Positions 10,303 to 19,715 of a stretch of 64,000 nt of DNA are shown here, one piece after another. The stretch lies in the NCBI GenBank assembly GCA_963575745.1, contig CAUYUJ010022091.1:52501-116500 (forward strand), read 5' to 3'. The stretch is from Prorocentrum cordatum. Its lineage: Eukaryota > Sar > Dinophyceae > Prorocentrales > Prorocentraceae. The notes beneath the pieces were generated by a model. It saw only the letters and a program-made list of their open reading frames with translations, had not been told where the DNA came from and ran no database searches. A program made the position numbers and the translations under genes. The first letter of the stretch is position 1; each line of letters starts with the position of its first letter.

Positions 10303-10669
10303 CCCAGACCCGCGACGTCGGGATTTGTTCCTAACCTCGACCCCCAAAAAGGTCTGGACCCCTTCCCCGGGACCGGGTTTTTCGTCCCGAGTCTCGGCGG
10401 TGGACAAACCTCCCTTTAGCAAACCTCTCCTTAGTGAAAGCGGCCTGGGACCGAAACCGACGGACCTGGACCCGCAAAAATGACGGCCGCGACGCCCTCT
10501 CGCGAACCGAACACGGCCAATTCCTTAATCGACGTGTCAGGGTAGGAGGTCTATCCACCTCCGAGAGTCGTTTTTTGGACGCTCCGGAGGCCCGGAAAGA
10601 GCCCCCCGGAGGACGAAAATAGCGAAAAAGCTCCCGTGGCGATGTTGTCACAGCGCGAGGGGGTCTGGG
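10303..10669 (-). mobile_element. Family A element interrupted by a nested element
   Basis: The first part, 10303-10392 (CCCAGACCCGCGACGTC to CCCGAGT), and the second part, 10566-10669 (AGTCGTTTTTTGG to GGGGGTCTGGG), join into one normal family A copy. The 173-bp element at 10393-10565 is removed from between them. Confidence 0.75.
10393..10565. mobile_element. Nested 173-bp inverted-repeat element with AGT duplication
   Basis: The ends are CTCGGCGGTGGACAAACCTCC and, from the other side, CTCGGAGGTGGATAGACCTC. AGT lies at 10390-10392 and again at 10566-10568. Other family A copies have a single AGT at this point. The empty site is thus inferred directly. Confidence 0.75.
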
Positions 10670-10817
10670 GTTGTAGACAAAATCACGGCGTCAGGGGTCG
10701 GCCAGAGGGCCTCGGAGGGGATCGGTTGGCCCCCGTGAGCGCTGGCCCCCGTTCCCCGGGCCCCGCCGTCGTGGTTGGCGTCACCACGTCGACCTCCAGA
10801 GGTCTCGACCTATTCTT

Positions 10818-10994
10818 CCCTGACTCCTGATCCGCCCTACTTTGGGCGATTTCGAAAGTAGGGCGGAAATTTCCGCCCTACTTTTGAGGCCCCTTTGAGC
10901 GTCGATTTCCGCCCTTGAGGCTTCTTTGGCGTCGATTTCCGATACAATTTTAGGTCGGAAAATCATCCAAAGTACGGCGGATCAGGAGCCAGGG
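10818..10994. mobile_element. GATCCGCCC inverted-repeat element (copy 1)
   Basis: CCCTGACTCCTGATCCGCCC on the left pairs with the complement of GGCGGATCAGGAGCCAGGG on the right. The inside holds several copies of TAGGGCGGAAATT and its complement. Other copies are at 14062-14313 and 34195-34459. Confidence 0.75.
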
Positions 10995-10998
10995 TTAG

Positions 10999-11237
10999 GT
11001 CGGGCCTGTCACCCGACAGCCGGCGGCATGATCAAGAAACTCATCAATGAAGGAAGCTGGGCCAGCTTTTCAGAAGTTCCCCCACAGGGGAAGCTGGGCC
11101 AGCTTGTGGAGCCAGGAAAAATGACAGAAAGACCCCATCAATACCCAGACGAAATCTTCAAAAATAGCCAAACAATCGTCCCCAGACTACTCTTTGCCTA
11201 TTTTTGAAGATGCCCCCCGCAGAGGGACAGGCCCGAC
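10999..11237. mobile_element. GTCGGGCCTGTCC inverted-repeat element (copy 2)
   Basis: It runs from GTCGGGCCTGTCACCCGACA to CGCAGAGGGACAGGCCCGAC. It contains two AAGCTGGGCCAGCTT palindromes, also seen in part at 16040-16100. Confidence 0.7.
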
Positions 11238-11374
11238 CGAAACCCGTTCCCCGGGGCTCGGCTTCTCCTCCTGCGCCGCTCTCTGACGGCCTCCTGGGGC
11301 AAGAGGCCAAAAAATACCGAGAGAGATCTCCCGTCGCGGTGCCTGTCATGACCCGTGGGGCGACGAACGAACAA

Positions 11375-11558
11375 CCCAGACCCCCTCGAGTAATGAAAAA
11401 ATCATGACGGGAGGTTTTTCGCCATGTTCGGCCTCCGGGGGCCCTCACCGGGCTTCGGGAGCGTCAAAAAACGACTCAGGATGACAAACCGGTCCTGGGG
11501 AAGGGGTCGAGAACTCTGGAGTCGACGTAATGAAAAAACATTACGTCGGGGGTCTGGG
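11375..11558 (+). mobile_element. Family A element, complete
   Basis: The clearest copy. CCCAGACCCCCTCGAG and a terminal hairpin lie on the left; GTAATGAAAAAACATTAC and GTCGGGGGTCTGGG on the right. Confidence 0.75.
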
Positions 11559-11567
11559 AACACACAC

Positions 11568-11756
11568 CCCAGACCCCCGACGTCATGATTTTTTCATGAC
11601 GCGACCCCCAGAGGTCCCGACCCATTCCCCGGGACCGGTTTTTGCGTCCTGAGTCGTTTTTTGACGGTCCCGAGGCCCGCCGAGGGCCCCCGGAGGCCGA
11701 AAATGGCGAAAACCTTCCCGTCATGATGATTTTTTCATTGCTCGAGGGGGTCTGGG
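11568..11756 (-). mobile_element. Family A element, complete, head-on to its neighbour
   Basis: It runs from CCCAGACCCCCGACGTCATG to CGAGGGGGTCTGGG. It is only nine bases (AACACACAC) from the copy at 11375-11558 and in the opposite orientation. Confidence 0.75.
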
Positions 11757-11934
11757 ACCATAGGTGGGTCATTGGGCGGAGGACTGGCTATGGGTATGGG
11801 CGCGGGTCGCCGGCCCCTGGGGCACGCTCCCGTGCGAGCGGGGGCCCCCCTCCGACAGCACGCACCCGTATAGCCCTCCCCGATCCCCCTATGGGTATGG
11901 GCGTGTGTTGTTTGGTATCGTCAATACCCTCCTC

Positions 11935-12031
11935 CTCCTCCTCCTCCGCCCCCCCTCCTCCTCCTCCTCCTCCTCCTCCTCCTCCTCCTCCTCCTCCTCC
12001 TCCTCCTCCTCCTCCTCCTCCTCCTCCTCCT
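11935..12031. repeat. CTC microsatellite
   Basis: An uninterrupted CTC tract that runs into the terminal inverted repeat of the next family A element. Confidence 0.9.
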
Positions 12032-12216
12032 CCAGACCCCCGACGTCATGATTTTCTCATGACGCGACCCCCAGAGGTCCAGACCCATTCCCCGGGACCG
12101 GCTTTTCGTCCCGAGGCGTTTTGTTGACGGTCCCGAGGCCCGCCGAGGGCCCCGGGAGGCCGAAAATGGCGAAAAACCTCCCGTCGTGATTTTTTCATTA
12201 CTCGAGGGGGTCTGGG
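12032..12216 (-). mobile_element. Family A element, complete
   Basis: It runs from CCAGACCCCCGACGTCATG to CTCGAGGGGGTCTGGG. It is followed by GAGATCTCCCGTCGCGATG, a block also found before the copy at 11375. Confidence 0.7.
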
Positions 12217-12265
12217 GAGATCTCCCGTCGCGATGTCTGCCATGACCCGTGGGGGTCGGGGTTTG

Positions 12266-12396
12266 CCCAGACCCCCTCGCGCTGCGAAATAAAAAAATCA
12301 CGGCGGGAGGCTTCTCGCTAGATACTCTCGGCCTCCCGGGGGCCGGGCCTCGGGGACCGTCAAGAAGAACGACTCGCGGGACGAACAACCGGTCCC
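12266..12396 (+). mobile_element. Family A element, truncated
   Basis: CCCAGACCCCCTCGCGCTGCG, then the core to about GGTCCCGGGGACG. A separate stray end (CCCAGACCCCTGGCGTCGTG) follows at 12425-12450. Confidence 0.5.
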
Positions 12397-12457
12397 GGGG
12401 ACGACCCATGGCCGACCTGGGCCCCCAGACCCCTGGCGTCGTGATTTTGTCTACAAC

Positions 12458-12644
12458 CCCAGACCCCCTCGCGCTGTGACAAAATCGCCACGGGGGCTTT
12501 TTCGCTATGTTCAGCCTCCGGGGGGTCTTTCTGGGCCTCGGGGGCGCCACAAAACGGCTCGGGACGAACAACCGGTCCAAGGGGAAGGGGTCCAGACCTC
12601 TGGGGGTCGAGGTTATGGAAAAATCTCGACGTCGGGGGTCTGGG
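12458..12644 (+). mobile_element. Family A element, complete
   Basis: It runs from CCCAGACCCCCTCGCGCTGTG to CTCGACGTCGGGGGTCTGGG, with both terminal hairpins still visible. Confidence 0.7.
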
Positions 12645-12782
12645 CTCCCCGGGGCCCAGCGCTGCGGGAAAATGGCAACATATCGCAGCAAGAAGGCCCT
12701 GAGCCCTGGACCCCAGCCTCCTGCCTCATGGTTCGAGCTGGATCGGCCTGCGACGGTCCCGGGGCCCGAAGTCATCATAAGA

Positions 12783-12910
12783 CCCAGAGATCCAGCGCAT
12801 TGAAAAAATCACGGCGGAAGTCTTTCGCAAATTTCGGCCTCGAGGGGCCCTCGCCGGGCCCCGGGACCGTCAAAAAACGACTCAGGATGAGAAACCGGCC
12901 CCGAGGAAAG
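12783..12910 (+). mobile_element. Family A element, CCCAGAG subtype, truncated
   Basis: It starts CCCAGAGATCCAGCGCATTG and follows the core to GAGGAAAGGGTCGG. The right end is not seen. Confidence 0.55.
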
Positions 12911-13091
12911 GGTCGGAACAACCCTGCGTCCCGGGGCAACCAACCGCCAGAGAAAAAAAACCAAAAAAAACCCCAAAAAAACCCCGGGCCCCGGGGAATG
13001 GGTCGAGGAGACTTTCTGGGGTTCTGGGGGCCACCCGTATCCGCAAAAATCAAGATAGAAGGCGGTCGGGAGGTTCCGGATCTCCCAGAAG

Positions 13092-13298
13092 TGGCGCCCC
13101 CGACGGGTCATGATTTTTTTCCTTCACGAACGCGAAAACCCACGGGACCCAGAGGTTCGGACCCATTCCCCAGGACCGGTTTTTCGTCCTGAGTCGAGTC
13201 GTTTTTTGACGGCCCCGAGGCCCGGCGAGGGCCCCCAGAGGCCGAAAATAGGGAAAAACCTCCCGTCGTGATTTTTTCATGACTCGAGGAGGTCTGGG
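13092..13298 (-). mobile_element. Family A element, left end eroded
   Basis: It runs from CCCCCGACGGGTCATG to GACTCGAGGAGGTCTGGG. GAGTC is duplicated before the GTTTTTTGACGG motif. Confidence 0.6.
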
Positions 13299-13466
13299 TC
13301 TGGGGACGCCCGTTGTGAAGAAAATGCCACCAAAGATGCCACCCCGGACCTCTGGGTTGCGCGCAGAGCCGGCAGCGGCAGCGGCCGCTGCTGGGCAGGC
13401 GGCCGTGCGCCTCCAGTGTCAACAGGCGGCCGCGGCGGCACCGACGGCGAGAGCCCTGCTCGAAAA

Positions 13467-13635
13467 TACACCCTGCGAAATGCTTAAGAAATCATGGGTT
13501 AAGAAACTCATAGGCTCAGAACTTGAATCAAAACCCAACATGTCTATTAAAATCTTAAGATTTACATTGAAACGTTAAGAATAATCGAGACTCTGGCCGA
13601 AAACTGAAGTTTTCTTAAGCATCGCCTAAGGTGTA
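13467..13635 (+). mobile_element. 169-bp TA-flanked inverted-repeat element (copy 2 of 3)
   Basis: Same orientation, exact length and ends as the copy at 3219-3387. It is bounded by TA on both sides. Confidence 0.8.
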
Positions 13636-13674
13636 GGCTGGACCTGCTGCCGGTCTTCGCACCGTCAAAAAATT

Positions 13675-13826
13675 AGGACACACAAATAAATACACACAAA
13701 TAACATATTCCCCCATATTTTCCCATATTTTCTGGGTTTTTGTCTTCCCCCCCACTTCCCATATTTTTGCATATTTTCCTGGGAGTCGACGATTAATTGT
13801 GTCTGTGTGTTTCTTTTCCCTCTGAT
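13675..13826. mobile_element. ACACACAAATA dispersed element (copy 1 of 4)
   Basis: GACACACAAATAAATACACA at one end and AATTGTGTCTGTGTGTTTC at the other, around a body with repeated CCCATATTTTC and GTCTTCCCCCCCACTTCC. Copies are at 34624-34767, 59205-59343 and 62403-62545. The ends are only weakly complementary. Confidence 0.6.
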
Positions 13827-14045
13827 AATAGATGCACGGCAGCCGTGGAAGACCATGCCCGCCGTTCTCGAGCGGGGCGCGGCCAACGAACGTGGCCAAG
13901 GATGGGCCGACGGGGGAGGATTCAAGGGCACCCTCGGGAAAGCTACCCATCCTTGCCATCATATTCCGACCCTGCCCGCTCTTCCCGTCCAAGTTGGATC
14001 GTGGCGATGTGAAAAATGCAACGCCCGGATCTGCGGCCTGGGCTC

Positions 14046-14329
14046 GGCTACACGTAAGAGTGACCCTGACTCCAGATCCGCCCTACTTTGGCTTTTTTTC
14101 CAACTTAAAGTTGCGTCGGAAATCCACCTATACGGGGCCGAACAAGTAGGGCGGAAATTGCTGCACCCAACATAAAACAGGGCGGAAATCCACAGAAACA
14201 GCAACAGAAAAGTAGGGCGGAAACTGGCATCAGCGGGGCTTGAAAAGTAAGGCGGAAATTTCAAGCCCTACTTACGAATTTTCCCAAAGTAAGGCGGATC
14301 CGAAGTCAGGGTCGGCTACACGTAAGAGT
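14046..14329. mobile_element. GATCCGCCC inverted-repeat element (copy 2) with 16-bp flanking direct repeat
   Basis: The element is 14062-14313, with ends GACCCTGACTCCAGATCCGC and GGCGGATCCGAAGTCAGGGTC. The 16 bases GGCTACACGTAAGAGT occur immediately before it (14046-14061) and immediately after it (14314-14329). This is read as a target duplication within a CGGCTACACG-type element. Confidence 0.7.
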
Positions 14330-14500
14330 GACCCTAGGCAAGGGTGACCTTTGGTGCGCGACTTCACGACGGGGGGGGGGCGCGGAGGGGGACCAAACCC
14401 GGGCGCGCAAGCCGCTGCCATCGCCTCGCGCGCAGCGATCGGGGGACCACAAAGGGGCCCCGCACCAAAGGTCATTCCAGCGAGAGGCCACTCTCACGTC
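14314..14500. mobile_element. CGGCTACACG inverted-repeat element
   Basis: The left arm is GGCTACACGTAAGAGTGACC and AAGGGTGACCTTTGGTGCGCG (14340-14360). The right arm GCACCAAAGGTCATTCC and CCACTCTCACGTC is complementary. The right tip is replaced by the 169-bp element that starts at 14501. Confidence 0.6.
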
Positions 14501-14669
14501 TACACCCTGCGAAATGCTTAAGAAATCATGGGTTAAGAAATTCACAGTCTCAGAACTTGACTAAAAACCAACAATTTCCATTCAAATCTTAGGATTCACA
14601 TTGAAACGTTAAGAATAATCGAGACTCTGGCCGAAAACTTAAGTTTTCTTAAGCATCGCCTAAGGTGTA
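14501..14669 (+). mobile_element. 169-bp TA-flanked inverted-repeat element (copy 3 of 3)
   Basis: Same ends, orientation and exact length as copies 1 and 2. It sits at the right tip of a CGGCTACACG element. Confidence 0.8.
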
Positions 14670-14850
14670 CTCCAGATTCCAGAATAAAAAAAGGTTGGTC
14701 TGATTTGGGGGGGAGGTCTGACTGAAGCTGCCTTGGAGGGCTCCCAGGGGGGTCTGGGCAGAAGACCGCCTTCTCGTGGCTAGTCTGGGGCGGGTCGAAA
14801 ATGGCTCGTCTGTGAGGTTTGCGGCCCCCTCCATTTTTATTCCTGAACTG

Positions 14851-15014
14851 GCGGCGCGCACAACGGGGTGGGGGGAGGGGGGATGGCTTCTTAGAAGGAG
14901 GCTGCTTCTTAGAAGGCGCCGGCCTTACATATATAGACAAGTCCCGCGCCTTCTAAGAGGCAGGGATGCTTCTAAGAAGCCCTCCCCCTTCCCCCCACCC
15001 CCCTCTGCGCGTGG
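14851..15014. mobile_element. Long-arm foldback element (copy 2)
   Basis: Same arms and CATATATAG centre as the copy at 6523-6692, again ending CTGCGCGTGGC. Confidence 0.75.
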
Positions 15015-15059
15015 CTTGGTGGGGTTGTTTTCACCACCACCACCATAAGTAGGAGGGGG

Positions 15060-15195
15060 AGGGGTCCTCCTCCTCCTCCTCCTCCTCCTCCTCCTCCTCC
15101 TCCTCCTCCTCCTCCTCCTCCTCTTCGTCCTCCTCCAGTGACGAAGTCACCGACCGAAGAGCCCGAAGAGCTCTTCGTCCTCCTCCTCATCCTCC
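15060..15195. repeat. CTC/TCC microsatellite
   Basis: A CTC tract, with a short GAAGAGCTCTTC palindrome inside its distal part. Confidence 0.85.
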
Positions 15196-15277
15196 ACCTC
15201 CTTCCCCCCTCCAACTTATGGTGGCAGTGGTGGACAACACGCCCATGATGGCTGACCAAGTCTGGAGCAGTCGATGG

Positions 15278-15557
15278 GTTGAGTGCGCCCCGAGCTTCTG
15301 TTGAGCAGGGACCGACCGTCCCGGCATTCCTATAGTCCTACCTCGAAATGTTCTTAGAACCCACAAATGTGCTAGGAACAAAAACAAGTTTCTTAGAACA
15401 TAGACCCGATACGATAAAACAAGACAGACTCCGCCAGAAATGTTCTAATAACATTTCGTGGAAACCACAGGGGGTTCTTAGAACATTGTTTGGTAGGGCT
15501 ATAGGCAAGCCGGGACGCTTCGCCACTGCTTGAGTTGAGTGCGCCCCGAGCTTCTGT
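15278..15557. mobile_element. CCGTCCCGGC inverted-repeat element with 24-bp flanking direct repeat
   Basis: The element is 15302-15533. Its arms (TGAGCAGGGACCGACCGTCC on the left; the complement of GGACGCTTCGCCACTGCTTGA on the right) continue to ATGTTCTTAGAAC-like motifs. A 24-base sequence starting GTTGAGTGCGCCCC and ending GCTTCTGT directly abuts both ends (15278-15301 and 15534-15557). Confidence 0.75.
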
Positions 15558-15699
15558 GAGCCGCTTCGAAGGCGCCGGCCGGGGCGGCGCGAACGCGCTG
15601 CCGCACGCCGCCGGCAGCCCCGCGGGGCGGGGCCCTGCAGCCTGCGGGGCGGCCTGCAGCCGGGGGGGCACGTCTAGAGGCCTCCCAGGGGCCCCGCGC

Positions 15700-15815
15700 A
15701 GGAGGAGGAGGAGGAGGAGGAGGAGGAGGCGGAGTAGGAGGAGGAGGAGGCGGAGGAGGAGGAGGAGGAGGGGGAGGAGGACAAGGAGGAGGAGAAGGCG
15801 GAGACGGAGGTGAAG
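15700..15815. repeat. GGA microsatellite
   Basis: GGA tract with occasional GGC and AAG interruptions. Confidence 0.9.
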
Positions 15816-16155
15816 GGGGAGGGGGACCAGTGCAACCCCAAGACTCATCCACGATGTTGGAGTATCCCTTCTTCCAAGCTCCCTCTTCGCAGGCACCTGC
15901 AAGGATTCGGTTCCAGTAGGGCCGAACACCTGATCCTGCAAACTATCACTCAAAGAACCTGGGTCAGCATCAATGACATGTCTTAACGCAAACCTGGGCC
16001 AAGTTCTGCTGTTAACGCTGGAAGGGCGAACATGCGCAACAATCTGGGCCAGCTTGCCGGGAAGTTGAGTAAGAAACGCTGGCCCAGCTTTCAGGGGGAG
16101 GCAAGACTTTGTTTCCACTAGAGAAGTGCCCCGTTGGGGGACAACTGTTCAAATA
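15816..16155. other. Unassigned unique DNA
   Basis: Contains CTGGGCCAGCTTGCC and GCTGGCCCAGCTTTC, related to palindromes inside the element at 10999-11237. No gene was recognised. Confidence 0.4.
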
Positions 16156-16159
16156 TCCT

Positions 16160-16335
16160 GAGGAGTGGCAAAATAGCATTCTCGGGGCTCCAACGCCACG
16201 AATCAATTTGACTGTTGCGTCTTGACGAATCTGAATCGTGTCAGAACACCATACCTGGGACTCCAACACCACGAATCAACGTAATTGTTGCGCTCTGACA
16301 ATCCGACATCGTGTCAAACGCCACTTCAGGGACGT
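16160..16335. repeat. Tandem repeat of about 73 bp
   Basis: CTCCAACGCCACGAATCAA and CTCCAACACCACGAATCAA start two successive units that share GTTGCG and TCGTGTCA. Confidence 0.6.
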
Positions 16336-16339
16336 TAGC

Positions 16340-16705
16340 TATGCGAGCCCGTGAAACTCTTGAGCATGCATGATATATAACGAATGTCCGCGGCGCGAAT
16401 GTGAGAACCGCAATTTGAAAACGTCCCGCCCTCAACCTGTGAAACCCTTGCAAATGCTTAAGACGAATGCGCGTGACACTGAGGCGAGAACCACACTTTG
16501 AAAAGAAGCCGCCCTCGATCCATGCAACACTTGCGCATGCTGAGAACGAATGTGCGCGGCGCTAGAACGACAACCACATTTGAAAACGGCCCACCCTCGA
16601 TCCGTGAGCCTCGCGCAAGCTTTGAAGACGAATGCGCGCGGCGCTATGGCGAGAATCACATGTTGAAAACCACCCGCCCTCAATCCGCGAAACTGTTGCC
16701 AGATT
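16340..16705. repeat. Minisatellite of about 85 bp
   Basis: Four to five units share GACGAATGCGCGCGGCGC, GAGAACCACA, TTTGAAAACG and CCGCCCTCGATCC. Frames across the array are periodic and probably not genes. Confidence 0.7.
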
Positions 16706-16839
16706 CTAAGCTTCAGGATCGCAAGTGGTAAGGAAGTCTCAGGCGAAACGCCCAGTCCGCCTTTCCGACTGGCTTCGGGGTGCGACAGGGAGGAGTTAGT
16801 TATCAGGAAGGGAATGACAGACCAAAACGCGGACCTCCC

Positions 16840-17480
16840 TCCCTCCTCCCTCCCTCCCTCCCCCATCCCTCCTCCTCCTCCTCCTCCTCCTCATCCCTCC
16901 ATCCTCCTCCTTCTCCTTATATTCTCTCCTTCTCCTCCTCCTCCTCCTCCTCCTCCTCCTCCTCCTCCTTCTCTTCCCGCTCCTCCTCCTCCTCCTCCTC
17001 CTCCTCCTCCTCATCCTCCTTGTCCTCCTCCTCCTTCTTCTCCTCCTCCTCCTCCTCCCCTTTCCTGCCTCCTCCCTCACTCCCTCTCTCCTGACTGCTC
17101 CTCCCCTTTCCTCCTCCTCCTCCTACCTTCCTCCTCCCCTTCCCCTTTCCTGCCTCCTCCCTACTCCTCCTCCCTGCCTCTTCCCTTCCACCTCCCCTCC
17201 ATCCTCATTATCCTCCCCTCCTTCCTATCCCTCACTCCCTCCCTCCTGCTCGCTCGCTCCCTTTTCCTCCTACTCCTCCTCTCAACCTCCTCCTCCTCCT
17301 TCTCCTCACCTTCTCCTACTCCTCCTCCTCCTCCCCTCCTCCTGCCCCTCCTCCTCCTTCTCCTCCTCCTCCTCTTCCTCCTCCTCCTCTCCCTCCTCCT
17401 CCGCCTCCACCTCCTCTTCCTCTTGCTCAGCCTCCTCCTCCTCCTCCTCGTCCTCCTGCTCCTCCTCCTCCTCCTCAAGC
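16840..17480. repeat. CTC/TCC/CCT polypyrimidine tract
   Basis: About 640 bases almost free of purines on this strand. Long serine, proline or leucine runs come from it and are not genes. Confidence 0.9.
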
Positions 17481-17483
17481 AGC

Positions 17484-17745
17484 TTGGCTCAGACCATGTT
17501 GGCCAGCGCTCAAGGCCTCTGCACTTCCACGCAGTGCTCGAGGGACTTCGAGCGGCCCTCTCGGATTCCCTTCCGACGACTAAGACAGAGGCAAGTTCCA
17601 GTCACTGCGGAGCTCTGGGCCAGGTGCGACCAGCGAAGGACAGGCGAGCGGAACAGTACCATCACAAGGAGCCAGACGAGGTGCAGCAAGTGCGCCACCA
17701 AGGGCAAGGCCAAGGAGCAACCTCGGGTCCCGTGAAGACACCGTC
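17484..17745 (+). other. Coding-like segment of unknown nature
   Basis: A mixed-composition island between two microsatellites, with an open frame from ATG at 17484 (83 residues, MAQTMLASAQGLCTS...) and an overlapping open frame on the other strand. No motif is recognised. It could be an exon remnant. Confidence 0.2.
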
Positions 17746-17759
17746 GGGCGTCGTGGGCG

Positions 17760-17935
17760 TCGTGGGATGTGGGGGAGGAGGGGGAGGAGGCGGAGGAGGA
17801 GGGGAGGAGGAGGAGGAGGCCCTCCCCGCCTCTCCCTCCCTCCCTGCTCCGCCTTGCAGGGAGGAGGGGTAGGAGGAGGACGAGGAGGAGGAGGAGGAGG
17901 AGGAGGAGGAGGAGGAGGAGGAGGACGAGGACGAT
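17760..17935. repeat. GGA microsatellite
   Basis: GGA tract interrupted by a CCTCCCCGCCTCTCCC segment. Confidence 0.85.
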
Positions 17936-18086
17936 GGCTTCTACGAGCGCGGCGGCGGACTCTTCCCGGAGCAGAGTCGCGGGGGGGGGGGGCGGAGGGA
18001 GGTCACGCAGTGCCTCCCCCTTGCTTGCCGGGGGCGTGGCAGGCCCTGGCTCTCGAAGCGTTCGGGCAAAGGCGGTGGTGAGCAGT

Positions 18087-18257
18087 CTTACAGGGCAGTT
18101 TTTGGTACATCGGATTTTTTGAACATATGGGATTTGCAATATCTGATTAATTTATGAATAAATGTATGCATGAACTCCTCGTTGCTTTTGATACTCAACC
18201 CTGCATTTCTAATACATGATCCGCACGCGGAGCATGTATTAAAAACGGCACTGTAAG
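18087..18257. mobile_element. 171-bp AT-rich inverted-repeat element
   Basis: CTTACAGGGCAGTTTTTGGT on the left is complementary to ATTAAAAACGGCACTGTAAG on the right. The body is much richer in A+T than its flanks. If the ends are taken as CAGGGC...GCACTG, both sides show TA, consistent with a TA duplication. Only one copy was seen. Confidence 0.65.
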
Positions 18258-18365
18258 TGGCATCCCTCCTCATTGGAGGCCCATCGAGGCCACGCAGGAC
18301 GAACACCTCACCGGCACGCTCCAGTCCGAGATCAGGTGCCTCTCGGAGAGAAGGCTCTGCCGGCG

Positions 18366-18730
18366 ATGGCTTCCACGTCCCCAGCCGAGACGTTCAAGAA
18401 AACGGATGGGCTGTATCGACACTCTGGTCAATTTCATGGAAAAGATGTTGCTTTGGTTGTCAGACTACTGGAGAACCTCGCGGCAGCCGAGGACACAGAG
18501 GAAGCAACAGCCAGGAAGCTCGCGGAGGCCGATGAGATGAAGCGTTCAACGACTTTCGCTTCGGACAAGACGGAAGGCTGCCACGGCACTGATGGCGATG
18601 GCGGTGACGACAGCGCCGTGGAGTGGGACAAGGCCTTCTTCGACAAGATCGACGCGCTTGAGGTTTCCAAGGAGGAGCGCGTGCCGGCATACCACCTCCG
18701 GGAGCAGCTCAAGAATGCCAAGGGTGACCT
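18366..18730 (+). CDS. Possible protein-coding fragment, function unknown
   Basis: From the ATG at 18366 the frame reads MASTSPAETFKKTDGLYRHS and continues about 120 residues with balanced, hydrophilic composition (VVRLLENLAAAEDTEEATAR near residue 35, an acidic GDGGDDSAVEW stretch near 80, YHLREQLKNAKGD at the end). At 18730 it runs straight into the 90-bp minisatellite of block 2, so the natural C-terminus is missing and any continuing frame there is an artefact. I do not recognise a family. The even codon pattern and lack of repeats suggest a real exon remnant. An in-frame ATG at 18273 is possible, but its peptide looks less protein-like. No splice sites were identified with confidence. 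Confidence 0.35.
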
Positions 18731-18732
18731 GT

Positions 18733-19715
18733 GGGGCCACGAAACGTGTGATGGGTGTGCCAGAATGGGCGGCGGGGACGCGTGCGAACGGAGCCACTGG
18801 GACATTCGGTGGAGCGCCCTATGGGGCCACGAAACGTGTGAGGGGTGCCGAAATGGGTGGCGGGGGCGGATGCGGGCGGTGGCACTCGGGCCTTCGGTGG
18901 AGCTCCCCATGGGGTCACGAAATGTGTGAGCGGTGTGCCGAGATGGGCGGCGGAGACGCATGCGAACGGCGCCACTGGGGCCTTCGGTGGAGCTCCCTTC
19001 GGAGTCACGATACGTGTGAGGGTGTGCTGACATGGGTGGCGGGGACGCATGCGAACTGCGCCACTGAGACCTTCGGTGGAGCTCCCTCTGGGGCCACGAA
19101 CGGCCTTCGGTGGAACTCCCTATGCGGCCGCGAAACGTGTGTTGGGTGTGCCGACATGGGTGGCGGGGACGAATGTGGGCTGCCCACTGGGGCCTTCGGT
19201 GGAACTCCCCATGGGGCCACGAAGCATGTGAGGGGTTGTTGTTGATGATGCTGCTGCTGATGATGACGATGATGCTTCTGCTGCTGCTGCTGCTGATGAT
19301 GATGCTAGTGATCGTGATGATGGTCATGATGATGCTGATGGGGGCTGTGGTGGTGGTGATGATGATGGCATGAATTATGATGTTGATGGTGATGCTGCTG
19401 ATGATGCTGCTGATGATGGTAATGATGATAACGACGACGATGATGGTGATGGTGATGGTGATAGTGAAGATTGTTGTGATGATGGTGATACCGACGGCGA
19501 TGATGATTCTGATGATAATAATGGTAATGGTGATGGGATGGGATGATAACGATGATGCTGATGATGATGCTGATGATGATGCTGATGTTGATGATGATGG
19601 TGGTGGTGATGATGGTGGGAGGAGAGAGCAGAGGGATGAGGATTGCGGAGGAGAGAAACGCGGGACGCCGTCTCTCCCAAGCGAGGGCCCACCTCCACAG
19701 GATGGTTGGGAAAGA
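18733..19715 (-). mobile_element. Helitron-like minisatellite element, block 2 (3' truncated)
   Basis: Five to six divergent 90-bp units (18733-19230) are followed by an ATG/CTG microsatellite (19230-19620) and the conserved border. The border ends, on the minus strand, A|TCTTTCCCAACCATCC at 19715. The 3' CTAA end is absent and the array joins a coding-like segment. Confidence 0.55.

Noticed and set aside
16840-17480. Leucine-rich frame that could look like a membrane protein
   Set aside because: Produced by CTC/CTT repeats. There is no sequence complexity or codon variation beyond slippage.
17476-17492. TTGGCTCAG close to the end of the dinoflagellate spliced leader (TTTTGGCTCAAG)
   Set aside because: Only about nine bases match, and the preceding leader sequence is absent. 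A retroposed mRNA relic cannot be claimed.
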